Under the pieces are notes generated by a model that did no database searches, was not told the origin of the DNA, and saw nothing but the letters and a program-made list of their open reading frames with translations. DNA of 64,000 nucleotides from Cordyceps javanica (lineage: Eukaryota; Ascomycota; Sordariomycetes; Hypocreales; Cordycipitaceae): positions 2,790,001-2,854,000 of the forward strand of contig JAAECO010000003.1 in NCBI GenBank assembly GCA_036850795.1, given 5' to 3'. This document shows, in pieces, positions 1 to 12,746 of this stretch (within the stretch, counting starts at the first letter, position 1; every line of letters starts with the position of its first letter). The position numbers were made by a program, and so were the translations under genes.

Positions 1-326
1 GATGCGACAGATGAGAGATTGTTGCTAGACAGAGCGCTGGGGGAGCGGCCGTCGAGGCCGTGTGGGAAGCGAGAGACGGCATGGGAACCAGGGACAGGGC
101 TGGTAGAAGCGCGTTCGAGGGCATTTTCCTGGCGAGAGGAATTGGATGCGGCGGTATTGGCGTTGGAGAGGGCCGACGCGTCGGTGCTTAGTGAGCCGGG
201 CGACGGTTGGATGCGGCCGGAACGTCGAAGGGACGGTGCCGAGCCGAGAAGTCCGGGGTTGGTGGTGGTTGCAGAGGTAGACGGTTGGCCATCTATATCG
301 GGAGGGACAGGAGAGTCTTCCTTCAT
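1..326 (-). CDS. Hypothetical protein, N-terminal part (cut by window edge)
   Basis: On the minus strand an ATG at 326-324 opens a frame that stays open to the left edge, giving 108 codons without a stop. The visible protein begins MKEDSPVPPDIDGQPS and is rich in Ser, Pro, Thr and Ala. One basic patch (SLRRSGRIQ) lies near residue 35. It looks like the disordered N-terminus of a larger fungal protein, perhaps a regulator, but no domain is visible and I do not recognise the family. Upstream on the same strand the sequence to about position 700 is strongly pyrimidine-rich, as in many ascomycete 5' leaders, which supports this as a true gene start. The rest of the gene lies outside the window. 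Confidence 0.55.
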   Translation of the reverse strand, partial: MKEDSPVPPDIDGQPSTSATTTNPGLLGSAPSLRRSGRIQPSPGSLSTDASALSNANTAASNSSRQENALERASTSPVPGSHAVSRFPHGLDGRSPSALSSNNLSSVA

Positions 327-827
327 CGAAGAGGCTTTGGGGAGGAGAAGAAAGGAGAGGGCGGGTAGCTGTTGGTGGTTGAGAAGGGACGAGGTGGATG
401 GGACAGAAGAGCCAAGTGAGGGAGCGAGGTCACTCTACAAGCCGCAGCAGACAGAAAAGGGGAGCACGAGGCAGCTACTCTCTGTATTAGGAGCGTGTAT
501 ATAAAAGATTGATGAGGCGCACAATGTTGCAGAGGGAGAGGAAGGAAAGGCAACAGGGACGGGAGGGATGAAGAAGAAGCCAAGAGGCCAAGGAAAGCAA
601 AGGAAGATGCGATGTGGGGGATCTAAATAGACAAGGTTTCGAGGTGTCAAAGCCAAGCCAAGGCAGGAGGGAAGGAGGCACCTGCAGAGGTCGACGCTAA
701 GACTTTTGGCTGCAAGGTACACCCCTTGACCCCAAGTAGTTGGATGGTGGTGTGTTGTGATGTCAAGGGCCGGTGAGACAGGGGACAAGGAAAAGAAAGA
801 AGATGTTGATCAAGATGATGTAACTGT

Positions 828-880
<53 letters not shown>

Positions 881-3800
881 GAGCAAAAGAGAGAGAGAGA
901 GGGAGAACAAACAAGATGAGAAAGCAGACACTTTCCGTCACGACCATACTAATGCGGAGAGTACGTGTACTTACCTATCTGCCAGTGTGGCACCGGGAAT
1001 GACGGAATGTCAGCTACTTGAGTCCGGGTGAGTACTAAGTCCGTACCTACTGGTACTCGCACTGAATTAGCAGCCTGAGTGGCGCATCAAGTAGTGGCCT
1101 CCAGCGCCACCTCGCAAGTCCCGTAAGTACCACGTACTCCGTACACGCACGTCAAACCTGCTTTTGCCCGCTACTTAAAATACAGTCGTGGTGGTGCGCC
1201 CGCCGACCAACCTGCAACTCAAAAGGCTAGCCATGTCCTACAAATTGCTGGATGATGGCGAATTTAAACATGATCCTTGCTGACTGGCTCAGCCCAAGTC
1301 CCAGTTTACGGAATTGGCAGGATAGCATAGCTGCATAGGTAAGTACTTACTGAGTAGAGGCCTGGATGCTTGCTGCCTTGCTGCTGTGCCACACATCTGC
1401 ACCGCCTCATCTATCTTGGTCTGCGCGCTGACGTGATTTAAGCTTGATTCGCTCGATTCGCTTGCATCCTGCAGCTAGGCACTCCCCCCCTCGTGCTCCC
1501 CCCCCCTTCCCATGCCTGACCAAGCTGTATCATTGTTTATTACTTGTTTACTTTTAAATAGAACCAAGTGTCCCTGCAGCCTGGTCATTAGCAATGCATC
1601 CTTCAAGAAAAAAATGACGTCGTCGTCGACCACGAGAAGCATACAAGCAGTGAAGCACTACTTGGTACCTAGGTATACAACAAGCGTCAGCAAAGTGGAG
1701 AGCCCAAAAAACCGGGAACCTTGTTAGTGTGGGCTCGAGCCAGTGCAATCAACAATCAACCAGTCAAAAAGAGCATGTCAGAGGCTCTTGTCACGGGCTA
1801 GTTATCACTATGTTGTAACTGGTTTGTTAGTTGTAACACGGGCCCATCCAACTCCAGCAGCACCTTTGCGCGTTTATGCGGCAAGGGCAAGGGCAGGGGC
1901 AAGCAAGTCGCTATCGGACACCAAGAGGAGCCCGGCCCAAGAAGCCAGGCGTCGTTGGGTTCACTCACTCGCCGAGGCCGGTGTCTTCCTCCTCTTCTAG
2001 CTCGCCAAAGAAAGAGGACGCGGGATTGGAGTCATACACTCCGTCGCACACCCTGTCGGACCAAACCCGCACGGTGAAGAAGAACAACAACCACCCCCCC
2101 TCCCGGATGCAAGTCGAGAAAACACACACACACACAAGACAGAATCACACGTGTATCAGTAGCCTTGTCTTGCCGTCGTGCGAAACCCGCCGCCAAACCT
2201 CGACACACCCCTTCTTCTGCGGAGTTGTCAAGGTGGTTGCCGGCCCGTCCGGCATGCGTCACGTTGCGACCTAGACACGACTCGAAAACGACAAGGTAAG
2301 CAACAGCTATCAATTTCATCAAGTAGAAACGAAAAGGAAGGAAGGAAGAAAGAAGCTCAATACTATTTCAATATTTCTGAATATCACGTATGACCCATGT
2401 AGTTTCCGCCCGTGGTCACCCACACACCTCGTCATAGGAAATATTCCTTCCGCCACATACACGATGCCTACTCTCTCGCCATTCTCTTCGTTTTCCTCCC
2501 TTCTCTCTTCCTTGTATAAACTCTCGGCATCTATTGAGGCGTCATTCAAACCGGCTTCCTGAGGACCTTTTTCTCATGCGCTCGGTCCATCTGCAGATCA
2601 CACACCACGACTCCTCAAACTTTATCGGAACACTTTCCCCACGTCTATCAAGTGTCACCCACATCGGCCACCCATCACGCCAACCTGGCAACCTGGCTAC
2701 CGCCGAGACGTCACCATGTCGTAGTCTGCACATCCCAACTCAGGCGCATTCCCGTGTTATCTCGCTTCTTCCCCTCCCCCGCCGATACAAGGCCTCGTTT
2801 TTTCAGCCATCTCTAGTGTCAGTCCCCAGGTCTCTCCCCCCCCCCCTCCCCCCATTCCTATCGGTTTCCTGTCACGGTTTCCGCTTTCGACCTACAAGCA
2901 CGCGACTACATTTCAACCACCACGGTCAAGAGTCCACTGCCAAAAGCAAAAGATCAAAAAAAAAACACTGCACAACAGCTTCGATTTCAGTGATCCTCTT
3001 TCAGATGCAGAATTCCTATAACATTACAAGGCGGACAAAAGGACAGACACCAACGACACCTCTCAATCTTCCAAGTCTCGGCCTGTGTAAACAGCAAAGG
3101 GGCAGAAAACGGGCAAACAAAAAAGGGACCATGGGAACTTTCATTCTTCTTTTATCATAAGACTTGACCCTATCGCATCGCTAATGCTCACAATATTCTC
3201 AAAATCAGGTATAGAACCATGCGTAATTGAACAAGCACAACCATCTTGCGGACAGAGAGGGGTAAAAACAAAAAAAGGAAAACATCAACAGCCAAAAATG
3301 GAAAGAAAAAACAAAAAAAAGGCATCTCATCCTCTCACCTCTCCCTCATGCTGATTGTATCACTTCTCTTGTCTCTACGTTGCTTGTAACAAAAACAATT
3401 GCCAAAAATAATTCAGAGGACGCATGCTGGAGAGGAGAGAGGCCGTAATCAGGAACAAATAGACAAAGCCAAAAGAAAAAAACACAAGGAGAAAAAGAAC
3501 ACAAAACCACAAAATGCAGACAACCACCTCGGTTCACATTCGATACCCGCAGGCATCGCCCACCGCTCTCCGCCCATTTGCAGACTGCAGCGTGCGTGAA
3601 CCCCGGCGCAACATAGGAAATGCCATTTAAAGAACCACCCGTTAATAATATGAAAATTCCAAACCAAATTGGAAATGGCCATTGTTATTCTTCCATCCGC
3701 GCCTTCCATCTCGACTTTCGCATGCATTTCTCAACACAATCGTCCGTAGCTCATCGTCATGCCCACTATAGTCGAGGGTCATGTATGGCCCTTTGTCATT

Positions 3801-4024
3801 TGTATATATGTACATCGTATCGGGGGGTTTATTGGTAGTCGTGGAGAATCGCGGAACTCAAGGCCGGGCGGCCGTGGGCCGGAGCTGACAGCCCGAACTG
3901 GCATGTTGGTAGCCAGCTCGTAGGCATGGTGCTTCCAGCGACGTTCACGACGCTAGATGGATACTGCATCGAGTTCTCGAGCCCGTGGATGAGTTCGTCG
4001 TTACCGATTGGTCTCTTCTCTTGC
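327..4024. other. Intergenic, 3.7 kb between the left partial gene and the KIN4-like kinase
   Basis: The left part is purine-rich on the plus strand, which is the pyrimidine-rich leader of the minus-strand partial gene. A 49-base A run, GTAC-rich low-complexity sequence around 1020-1140, a CA microsatellite at 2122-2136 and further A-rich stretches follow. The last several hundred bases probably include the 3' UTR of the kinase. The longest frame (2534-3160, plus strand) has no domain-like composition. I see no supported gene. Confidence 0.6.
829..877 (+). repeat. 49-base poly(A) tract
   Basis: An uninterrupted run of 49 adenines is followed by a GA-rich stretch. It sits upstream of the left partial gene and is not next to any retroelement-like coding sequence or target-site duplication that I can see. 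Exact length is uncertain because long homopolymers are error-prone in sequencing. Confidence 0.9.
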
Positions 4025-7000
4025 TCACTCGTCGCCGCCTCTAGCCTTGCCGCGTCGTCGGAAAAAGTCCATCACACGCTTGGCCGCACCGCTGCTGCCC
4101 TCGTGTCCCTGAAATCCGTCTTGTTCGTAGGCATCCGTAAATCGCTTGTTGCTCTTCTGGAGCGTTCCACGGTGCGGGTGCCCACCGCTGGTTCCGACCC
4201 GACGGCCATCATAGCCTTCTGGCGTGTGTAAGCCGGAGCGGTATGACCCTACTTGAGGCTCCGTGGGCGGTCGCCGCATGTCCGCAGGCGATTGTGAGCC
4301 GGTCCTGTATTGCGATCCTCTTCGAATGTACGTAGGAATCGCATCGACGCTGCGCCCGTCCAGCTGCGCGGACTGAAACCGCTGATAGTTGGGGCTGGAA
4401 CTGGTCGGTGGCTTCGCAAAGTTATTGTTATTGGCAGGTAGCTCGTCAAAGAATGGAGTGCTGCCTCTGGCATCGCCTGGAGCTGTCAAGTTTCGCAATT
4501 GATCAGCTCGAGGATCCTGGATTGGCAAATCGTTCCGCGAGCCCGCATCGGATGGAGTCGATTCGCCACTGTCCTTGCCCAAACCAATCGCTTTGAGGGA
4601 AAATGATGCCGGAAGCAGAGAGAATCGACGCTTGTCCCTCTTTTCTTCGGAACCTTGTGAAGGCGCAATGCTGCCACTGCGCTTCTTACCGAGACCGAGA
4701 GAAAATGAGCGGCGACCGCCGGAGAACTTGGAATCCATGGAAGCTCGACCAGGCTCCTCACCAGCCATGTTGTTGGCGATGCTGATGGGAGGATATTTCT
4801 TCTTCTCCGCCATCTGAGGCTCCGGTCGCTTGCCCTTCTTGCCAAATACTGAGCCGCTGCGGCCCAAAATCTTGGAACCGAGATCGCCCAGTGTGCTCGA
4901 GCGCTTGTGGCCACGGACCTCACCAACAGGACGAGGAGAATCGTTGAAGCCAGATACGCGCGCAAACTTGGGTGGCACAGCCACACTATTGTGCCCTGCC
5001 AGTTCGTCTTCAGGGTGAGCTGGTTGCTGAATGCGGCCTTGTGCATTGGTGTTCTCGACAGTGGGCGGCGCGGGCTGACCGTAGTTGAGCACTCTGGATT
5101 GCAGGCCCATGGATCCAGTAGATTGCATGGAGCCTCCTGTCTGGGGTCGTGCGCCTGAGCCCGAAGCGGCCAGGTAAGCATTGTCAGCTCCGACTCGACC
5201 CTCTCCGCGCTTGTCAGAGGTTATGGATACTGGAGGCTTTTGCTGCCCAGCACGGCTGTACTTGTCTCTTGACCCAGGTTCAGCAGGTAGGGGCTTCTCG
5301 TGAGGCGCAGAATATGATGTGGCCGCGAGATCCCGGCCTTGCTCGTCGGTGCCGCGCTGGGTCTGTGTCGTCGGTGCGACGTATTCGACCTGCACGGTGC
5401 GGCGTTTGGCATCTTTGGTCGAGCGGTGTGTAGAGTCGATGGGAGAATCGATTTTGGCGTGAGCCTTGGAGAGTCCACCGACGGCAGGCTGAGGGGATCG
5501 CTGCTTGGCGGCCTCGCGAACCGATGCGCTGCGCGTCATCATGGGTGTGTCAAAATCCTCAATGCCAGTGTTGCCATTCTGCACGTCCAATGGAGATGTG
5601 GTTGAGCTCGTAATAAACTCTACGACATGTGCGTATTCGCTGAGCCAGCTGTGCCGTGCAACCTCAAACAGGTCAGCACGCTTTCGAGGGTTGGGAACGA
5701 GTATTCGACGGAGAAGGTCGCGAGCATGCGGAGTAACGTATTCGGGAAAAGTGAGGGGTGTCGTCACAATATATTTGTACAGTAAGTTGATGTTGTCGCC
5801 TTCCGGATTGGCAGGGTCGTCGTCAAAGGGTAGATAGCCAGCAAGCATAGCGTACTGAATTAGGTTAGCATTGGACTAGGCGGCATCACACGCCGAACAC
5901 ATACTAGAATAACACCGCAGCTCCAAACGTCAACCTTGCGGCCAGTATATAAGGAGTCGCTGACGACAAGCTCGGGCGCAGCATAGCAGGGAGATCCGCA
6001 ACTGGTTTGCATGAGGTCGCCTTTGCGCATGCCGTTGGACCGTATCCTGTCAAGGCCCAGGCGCTTGACCTGTTCGCGATCTTGCAGATTGAGTTCCTCT
6101 TCTTCTGAGAGATCCTCATGAGGGTCAAATGTGTTGGCAAAGCCGAAATCGGTAATAATGATGTTGCGATTACTGTCCAGAAGCAGATTTTCGAGCTTGA
6201 GGTCTCTGTGGACGATGCCCTTCTTGTGCAGATAGCCGACACCAGACACGAGCTGAGCAAATAGCCGTCGGGCAGAGCCGTCTTTTAGATATCTGTGGTT
6301 TAGAATGTAGTCGAAGAGTTCTCCGCCGGACGCATATTCAAGGATTATTCCAATGTATCTATCGGTCTCAACCATGTCGAATAATCGAACAATATTGGGA
6401 TGGTGGAGGCCGCGGAGAATGGTGACTTCGCGTCGAATTTTGGCCAGACGCGACGGGTTCGATCCAACAGTATCGCGCTTGATTAACTTGATGGCAACCT
6501 GCGGTAATATTGTTAGTGATTTTGCCGGAGACGACGGGTGCAATGGGACTGTGTAATGGAACATGCCTGAACGCTGCTGTCTTGCTTCCAACCAAGCTTC
6601 ACCTTGCCAAATTCACCTTCGCCGATGGTGTTTCCGAGAATGAAGTCACCGAATTTCGAGGTCCTGTGGCTTCTCGGGTGCTCTTGTCGCCGGCGACGCT
6701 CTTCTGGAGATCCCGAGGGCACCGAAGGGGCAGGCGCGCTGTCTCCCGATGGGCTTGGACGGTAACTCGACTCTTCAGGGTTTGTGATGATCCGACCGAG
6801 GTTGTCAGGTGTTTCGGTGGTACGTCTGGGAGTCTCGGTCTGATGCGTTCGAATGGGCATGGCGGTCTCTTGCTGGCGACCATCACGACTGGAAGTTTGC
6901 CTGGAGGCATCCTGGTGGGCAATGTGGGAGGGCGGCGTGCGACGAGCCTTGGGAGAGTCATAGTGGCCATTTTGATCAGCGTGACGATGATCGCTTCTGT

Positions 7001-7391
7001 TCGACTCGGGGACCTTCTCAGGGGTGTATCTGCGGGAGGAACCATTCTGGTGGCTGGACGAGGTCCGGGGCGGTGCCGAGGGAGCCATGCCAGATGAATG
7101 GTCGGAGGACCCGGGCTGGGGGCTGTTGTAATTGAAGGCGGCGTTGGTGGTAGATCTCGAGGCGAGGGTAGTGGTGATGTCGTTGGGATGAGCGGTTGCG
7201 CCCGAGCTGGTCTTGCGCGAAGGCGGGCGACCCGAGGACTGAGATGCAGGCGAGATGGGATGCGAGCCGTAGGTTTCCCGGGTCGGAGAAGCGTGCGCAG
7301 GCATGTACTGACGGCTGCTGGGTGAGGGAAGAGGCGACGAGGCCAGGACGGAGGGTGGTTGATGGCGAGACGTCTGCAGGGCGGCCGACAT
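4025..7391 (-). CDS. KIN4-like serine/threonine protein kinase (spindle-position checkpoint family)
   Basis: Three exons: 7391-6567, 6498-5905 and 5854-4025, giving 1082 residues. After a Ser/Pro-rich N-terminus of about 245 residues comes a complete kinase domain. The glycine loop GEGEFGKV is at 257-264, the VAIK lysine at 279, HRDLKLEN with catalytic Asp374, DFG at 392-394 and APE at 449-451. The DFG-APE segment is long (about 60 residues) because of an acidic insertion, SEEEELNL. A long disordered tail follows. The start at MSAALQ is preferred because upstream codons lie in a CT-rich leader. Yeast Kin4 delays mitotic exit when the spindle is misaligned; that role here is inference from the domain. 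The first intron (6499-6566) uses a GC donor. The second (5855-5904) is a normal 50-base GT-AG intron. Confidence 0.88.
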
Positions 7392-10300
7392 GATTGTCGA
7401 GGCAGCGGACGAGCGGCGTGGAGAGGAGACGCGCAGGACGGGGCGTTGTTGCGAGAGGAAGGGAGCGCAGGGACAAGGCAGCAAGGAAAAGAAAAAACAG
7501 ACGGAGACTGAGATTGCCGTGTCTTTGATGAAGAAAGGAATCGGCCGAGAGGGGGGCAAGCTGCTCGTGGGAAGACAAGGCCGGGCGTCTACCGGCAACG
7601 ACTATGCCCGGTGTGCAGCTGGGCGGTTAGAGTTGAGTTGATGCGATATGATTTGGCGCTGAGGATCAACAGGAGAGGAGAGCCTCAGGGAGGACAAGGC
7701 AGGTAGGGAGGGCTCCAAGGTGATGGGACCAGCAGCTGGCGTTTTTCTCTGGGAGGGCGGCGCCTTTTGGGGGGCAGAGTTGATGCTAAAAGCAGCAGTT
7801 CCAGCACGCTTTTTTAGCGGTAAACCAGGTACCAGATTAAAAAGTGGTCCCGCAAGTGCTGTGAAGGGCGCTGAAGCTCCCCAAGGTAGGTCCCTGCTAA
7901 GTACTAAGGTAGGTAAGGAAAGGTTCCTTGGAAACCAGGTACCTAGGTACGACGCAGGTAGATAGACACCTTGGTGATGTTCCCCGCAAGAAGGCAAGTA
8001 AATAAGTAAGTAGGTAGGTACCTAGGCTAGGCAAGCAGGTGCCTTTCTGATACCCAACTTAGTACTAAGTAAGTACTGAGAAAAGTGAAAAGCACTTCAA
8101 AAGTCTGAAGTACGTTGAAGAGGCGGGCAGGTACCTAGGTAAGTAAGTACTAAGTAAGGTACCTTAGGTACTCCGTAAGTAAGTACTGGCTGTACTAAGA
8201 ACTTACTGTAAGTATCCTGGGCTGGGCTGGCTCGGCGCGAAGTCGCGGCGACGAATCAATCTCGCTCCTCCACCACGGTATCCTTATGCGAGCTGTCAGG
8301 GGTGGTGCCAAAAGCGATGAACGTTGCAAACAACAACAAACGACGCCCGTGGTAGAGGCGGGGACAAGTCAACGCCCAGAGAACAGGCGCATGAATAAAA
8401 AATATATATATAAATATTTATCTCTTCAGCGCATGGCTCGCGCGCGCAACGAGCCTTTTACTGTGTACCGGGCGGGCGCGTGGTTGGTGTGCGATGATAC
8501 TGTTGCGCAAGTACCTCTTGCACCGATTGTCGGTCTGTTTCGTCTGGGGCCTGATGGCACACCCACGAGTCGCTCTCAGCTGTCAAATTCAATGTGCCGG
8601 TTAGTCCACGGAGTAACTTTTTTTTTCTTGTTTTCTTCTTTTGCTTTATTAATGCAATGACAGCACCAGCAACAACCACCACTCCAGGTGGGCTCGCGTT
8701 TGGGGTTTGGGGTGGGTGCGTGGGCGACGCGCGAATGAGAGACGAGCTGCCAAGGGGAGGGGAACAGGCGATGGATAATAGCAGGGAACGGATGGTAGAT
8801 GACAAGGACTGACAGGGAGGATCAGGAACACGACACACAGCGCGCGCCACGCATTGCACAACGCCAGTGCGTCGCAACAACCGTGAGATTAGACCCGGGG
8901 CCACAGCCTTCTTAGCGTGCAAGCTCCGCGCGCGCGCGCCTTGGGGGAGGGAGGGGGACTTTCTTGAGGAAAAAAGAAAAGAAAAGAAAAGACGTACATG
9001 TCAGAGTACCAAACTTCCAGGCTTGATCCGGGCCAGTCCGTCACTCGGACTCCCGAACACGTGGAAAGGATCCGAGGCAGCTTCGGGGGCACGACCTCGC
9101 GAGTTTGTCAATGTCGCCAACGGCGGTCGACGTCTTTCCCAGAGACTCTTCAAAGGCTGACAGAAAAAGACCCGAGAACTGAAGAGATGGGGTGGATGTT
9201 GGCGAGACTTGCACCAAGAGAGGAAAGCACCGAAGGAACAAAAAGGTCGCAGGGGCGAGAGATAAAGAGAAAGGGAAGAAAAAAAAAGAGGAGATCAATT
9301 CAAGGGCGAAACGGGAATTCAGACCATCGCAAATTGCATTATCATGTAGCTCCAGGATACTTGTATAACGCATGTACTGGCAAGTACGTACGTAGCTATT
9401 GAAACCAAAGGCGGAGGGGGACCATTGACACGACATTTGGCCATGATGCTTCTACAGTTGCTCAATGGGTTGCTATCCAGCATCTTGGCACATGTCACCT
9501 CACTCTGTTCAGTGATTTTTCTTTTCTTTTCTTTTTTTTCCCTCTAGAGGCGACAATGGCCAAGACATATACAATAAGAAATGGGATGCTACCATCACCG
9601 CTGAGCCAAGCCCATTGAAAGTGGACGACAGCCCTGCTTGGGTAGCATCACGGAGCCGTGCACCGAGTGGGCCGGGCGGCCCTGTGCTCATCTCCAGCGT
9701 CTTTTCAGGTACCATCTGGAGTTTGCCTATTGTCGGGCTCTTTGTCTTTTGACCTTGTCCTCCTTGGTGAATAGGTACTCGAGACAAGCTCAGCGCCAAA
9801 GACGCCGGCATCGGGTAGGTACTAATACATGTACTTGCAGGGGAGAAGAAAAAAAAATGATAACAAATGACAGAAAGCCTTCAAGTACCCGAGTTACTTA
9901 CCTACCTACCTACTTATTAGGTACATACGCGCGTCGTCTTTGTCACTTTTTCTGTGAACCACCCTCCTTTCGGGGCGAGGAGAAAGGGTGGAAAGGAGCG
10001 GCGCGACCTTGCGTAAGTATGGTCCCGGCCAAAACAGCGGCCAGCCGGTCATCATCAGCCCGAGCCCGCTCTCAGGTATTTGCTCCAATAGACAAGAATC
10101 GCTGCCTCAACTGTCAGCCGATGGCGTTGTCGATGGTTTCTCCTTGTTCTACGTGACCCCAGCCAGCGCTGTCCCGTCGGAAGCCAGCCAAACGCCATCT
10201 CCAAGCTTTGTCTCTCGTTTACAATGTCTCTTGCATCTCCTTTCAAACAAGATCAAATTACTGAGTACTCTGCACCAAGTTCGACATCTTGCACTACCGG

Positions 10301-12746
10301 CATCTCTCACTCACATTGTTGCTTCTTCCAAGCCCTCGTGGATATCCGACCGACATCCTCCTAGTAATCTTTAGCCGGAGAAAGAGAGAGAGAGGGAGAG
10401 AGAGAGAGGCCGAAGGAGGGAGGGAGGCAGGCAAGCAAGTGTAAACTGAACTGCCGTGTCTGATTTCCCGTCATCCACTGCACTGGTAGCCAATTCCGCC
10501 TCAAGATTCGTCTCACCCCCATCTCTTTTTCTGCACCGCTGCCCTCGTAATCTATGTGATCGGCAACCCAATCCCACTCGTCCGTACGCGACAGGGCACC
10601 TTTCTACTTAGAGGTCGCCCGGCCGGCCGCGCCGCTGTCGAGGGCTGAGATGCCGTGGCTCATTCATTTACCATGCGGTTTCACGTCGGCGCCGCCTCCC
10701 CCCCCACAGGCTATTGCCGTTCTTCCCTGGTGCTGGCTGCGCTGGAGGTAGTTAGCGCACCGGATAGCACCGGATTCAATGCCCTCGTTATTGCTGTTGC
10801 GTTTTTACTCATATTCCTATTATCATAGTCCCGCGTTTACTATTGGGTACGGGGTCATTGGTTAAATTGGTAATACCTGTCGGCCATGCCGTGCCCTTTT
10901 CCTCTCCACACAATGATGGCATGGTGGCTTGGCGCATGGCACAGGAAAAGGAAAATTGGCAACGAAATATGCCTTGCTATTGTTTTTCCAGCTCTGGGTG
11001 GGACGATCCCAGCAAGGACACACAGATCTCTACCTGGCTAGGGCGCCCTTCCACGCTTCCTTCTCGAAGCCGTTGCTCGTATGTGCCTTGGACTGCGAGG
11101 CTGTACAAAAATCAGCGCTGACGGCTCTCAACCACCGCCGCGGATCGTAGTCTATGCGAGGGCAATAGTCTGAGATGGGTCGTCGAGTGTGGCATCGTCT
11201 GCTCATCTGCCAAGGCCAGCCAGGAGTTCAAAATGAAGGCTCTGTACTCCGTACTCCGTACGCAAGGGAGGCTGCCCTCAACCATTGGAGCTAGTTCGAA
11301 CCATCGTCCTCCCTTGGTTTGGGCTCAAATCTACCCCAGGTGAGAGAGATGCATAGAACCAGATTAATAAGGGAAAAAAAGAATTATTCAATATGGGCTG
11401 TGAGTTGCTCGGCGATCGGATTGCAATATCTCACTTTGCGTGTTTGGCACCTCCAAGACGCGTCAGGTGGAACACGAATAACTAGTTGACTTTCAGATTT
11501 TGAAATCGTCCGAACCTTGAGACACAATGATCGACTCGGCCAATCTTTCAACAGCCCTGGCAGTCTGGGTGAGCATGATGTGAAACTGCCCGCCATTGTC
11601 ATAAAGGTACGAATAATGCGGAATACTCCGTACACGGAAGCACAAACCAGCAGACGAGCCTGCATAATAACTACCTGGCTGGGCAGGGATCCGCCTTGTC
11701 CAGCCAGAACAATGGCAGCTCACAACCAATCAGTCAAGATATGTGCTGCAAGATTGATTCATGCTCAAGGGGAATCAAGTGGATGATGCTGATGCTGATG
11801 ATGATGATGTTGACAATAATGAAAGGCCCTCGCGACACAAATCCACTCCAGGTAATGGCTATGCACTGATGAATCTCATTCATCCGTTTGTGCATTCATT
11901 CGCTGCATTACTCCCGGTGTCTTGTTTCGTCTAGAGGACAAACGTCAAAGCTCCCCAGGGCCGATTCCAAATCTGGAAAAAAGAAAACAAACGTCGCAGA
12001 GACACGGAAGAACCACCGAGGATAAGAAAGAAAGAAAGAAAAAAAAAGCAATCAATGTCTTTTTTCCTGTTTTCGGATTCGACATGGCATTTGCTTGCTT
12101 GCTTGCCTTGCCTCGCCCTGCATTCGCCCTGTTTCTTTTCCTCTGCTGGCGTTCTGGGCACAAGAGCGAATGTGGTAGGTAGGCATCGCCACCGCTCTCG
12201 TTCCCCCCCGCCTCTCTCTCTCCCTCGACACAAAGACGGCAATTGGCCTCAGCGCAAAGGGGAGGACACCCCTCCCAGAAGAAGAAAAAAAGAAAAGCCG
12301 ACGGGAGGCGCTGTAGAAAAAAAAACAAAGAGTAAATATTCTACGTCCACGTCACGATCCACAGACGTCCCTTCACGCGCGACGCGTATTGTACTTACTT
12401 CGTTGCGTTTCGTCTGCAATCTTGGCCTCGGCCTTGTTGCGCAACGAAGGACAGACCGAAAACTTGCACAAGCATACCCCCCCCATCAACGGTCCGCAAA
12501 ATGACCTCTAATATTGGCAGAGCCATCGTGTTTATGTCCGGTATGCCCTTACCAAGTAGACGTCAGGGTAGCCGCCAATATCACTTGGACCTAACCTATA
12601 CTTGGAGTCATACCACACGTCATAGCGACCGGCGTTTCTGAGGATTATGACGCAATGATACACGTTTACAGTAGCCAAAATCTCGTATTTGCATTGTCGG
12701 CTTGTTTGTGCATTATCTACAGCTCGTCATTATACCAGTCGTATCT
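7392..12746. other. Intergenic, 5.4 kb between kinase and GWT1
   Basis: It begins with the pyrimidine-rich (minus strand) leader of the kinase. A TACC/GGTA low-complexity cluster follows at about 7880-8215, then an AT-rich patch near 8400, purine-rich tracts around 9240-9290 and 10380-10440, and TACTCCGTA motifs at 11245-11260 and 11624-11632. GAT/GCT trinucleotide-like sequence lies near 11783-11812. Open frames here are short, rich in Lys or Arg from purine runs, and show no domain. The stretch 12505-12746 probably holds the 3' UTR of GWT1. No gene is supported. Confidence 0.55.
7880..8215. repeat. TACCTAGGTA-type palindromic low-complexity cluster
   Basis: Dense short palindromes built from GGTACC, CCTAGG, AGTACT and GTAAGTAC overlap for about 330 bases upstream of the kinase gene. 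There is no fixed unit length, so this is cryptic rather than tandem repeat. Confidence 0.75.

Noticed and set aside
757..1002. Lys-rich frame over the poly(A) tract
   Set aside because: The lysines are simply a translation of the A run.
2534..3160. 208-codon plus-strand frame
   Set aside because: No domain; composition follows pyrimidine and A-rich local sequence, and it lies in probable UTR/intergenic DNA.
8458..8922. 154-codon minus-strand frame
   Set aside because: Overlaps other frames, Lys run from an A/T tract, no recognisable motif.
11285..11300. tRNA B-box-like AGTTCGAACC
   Set aside because: No A box, acceptor stem or cloverleaf could be drawn around it.
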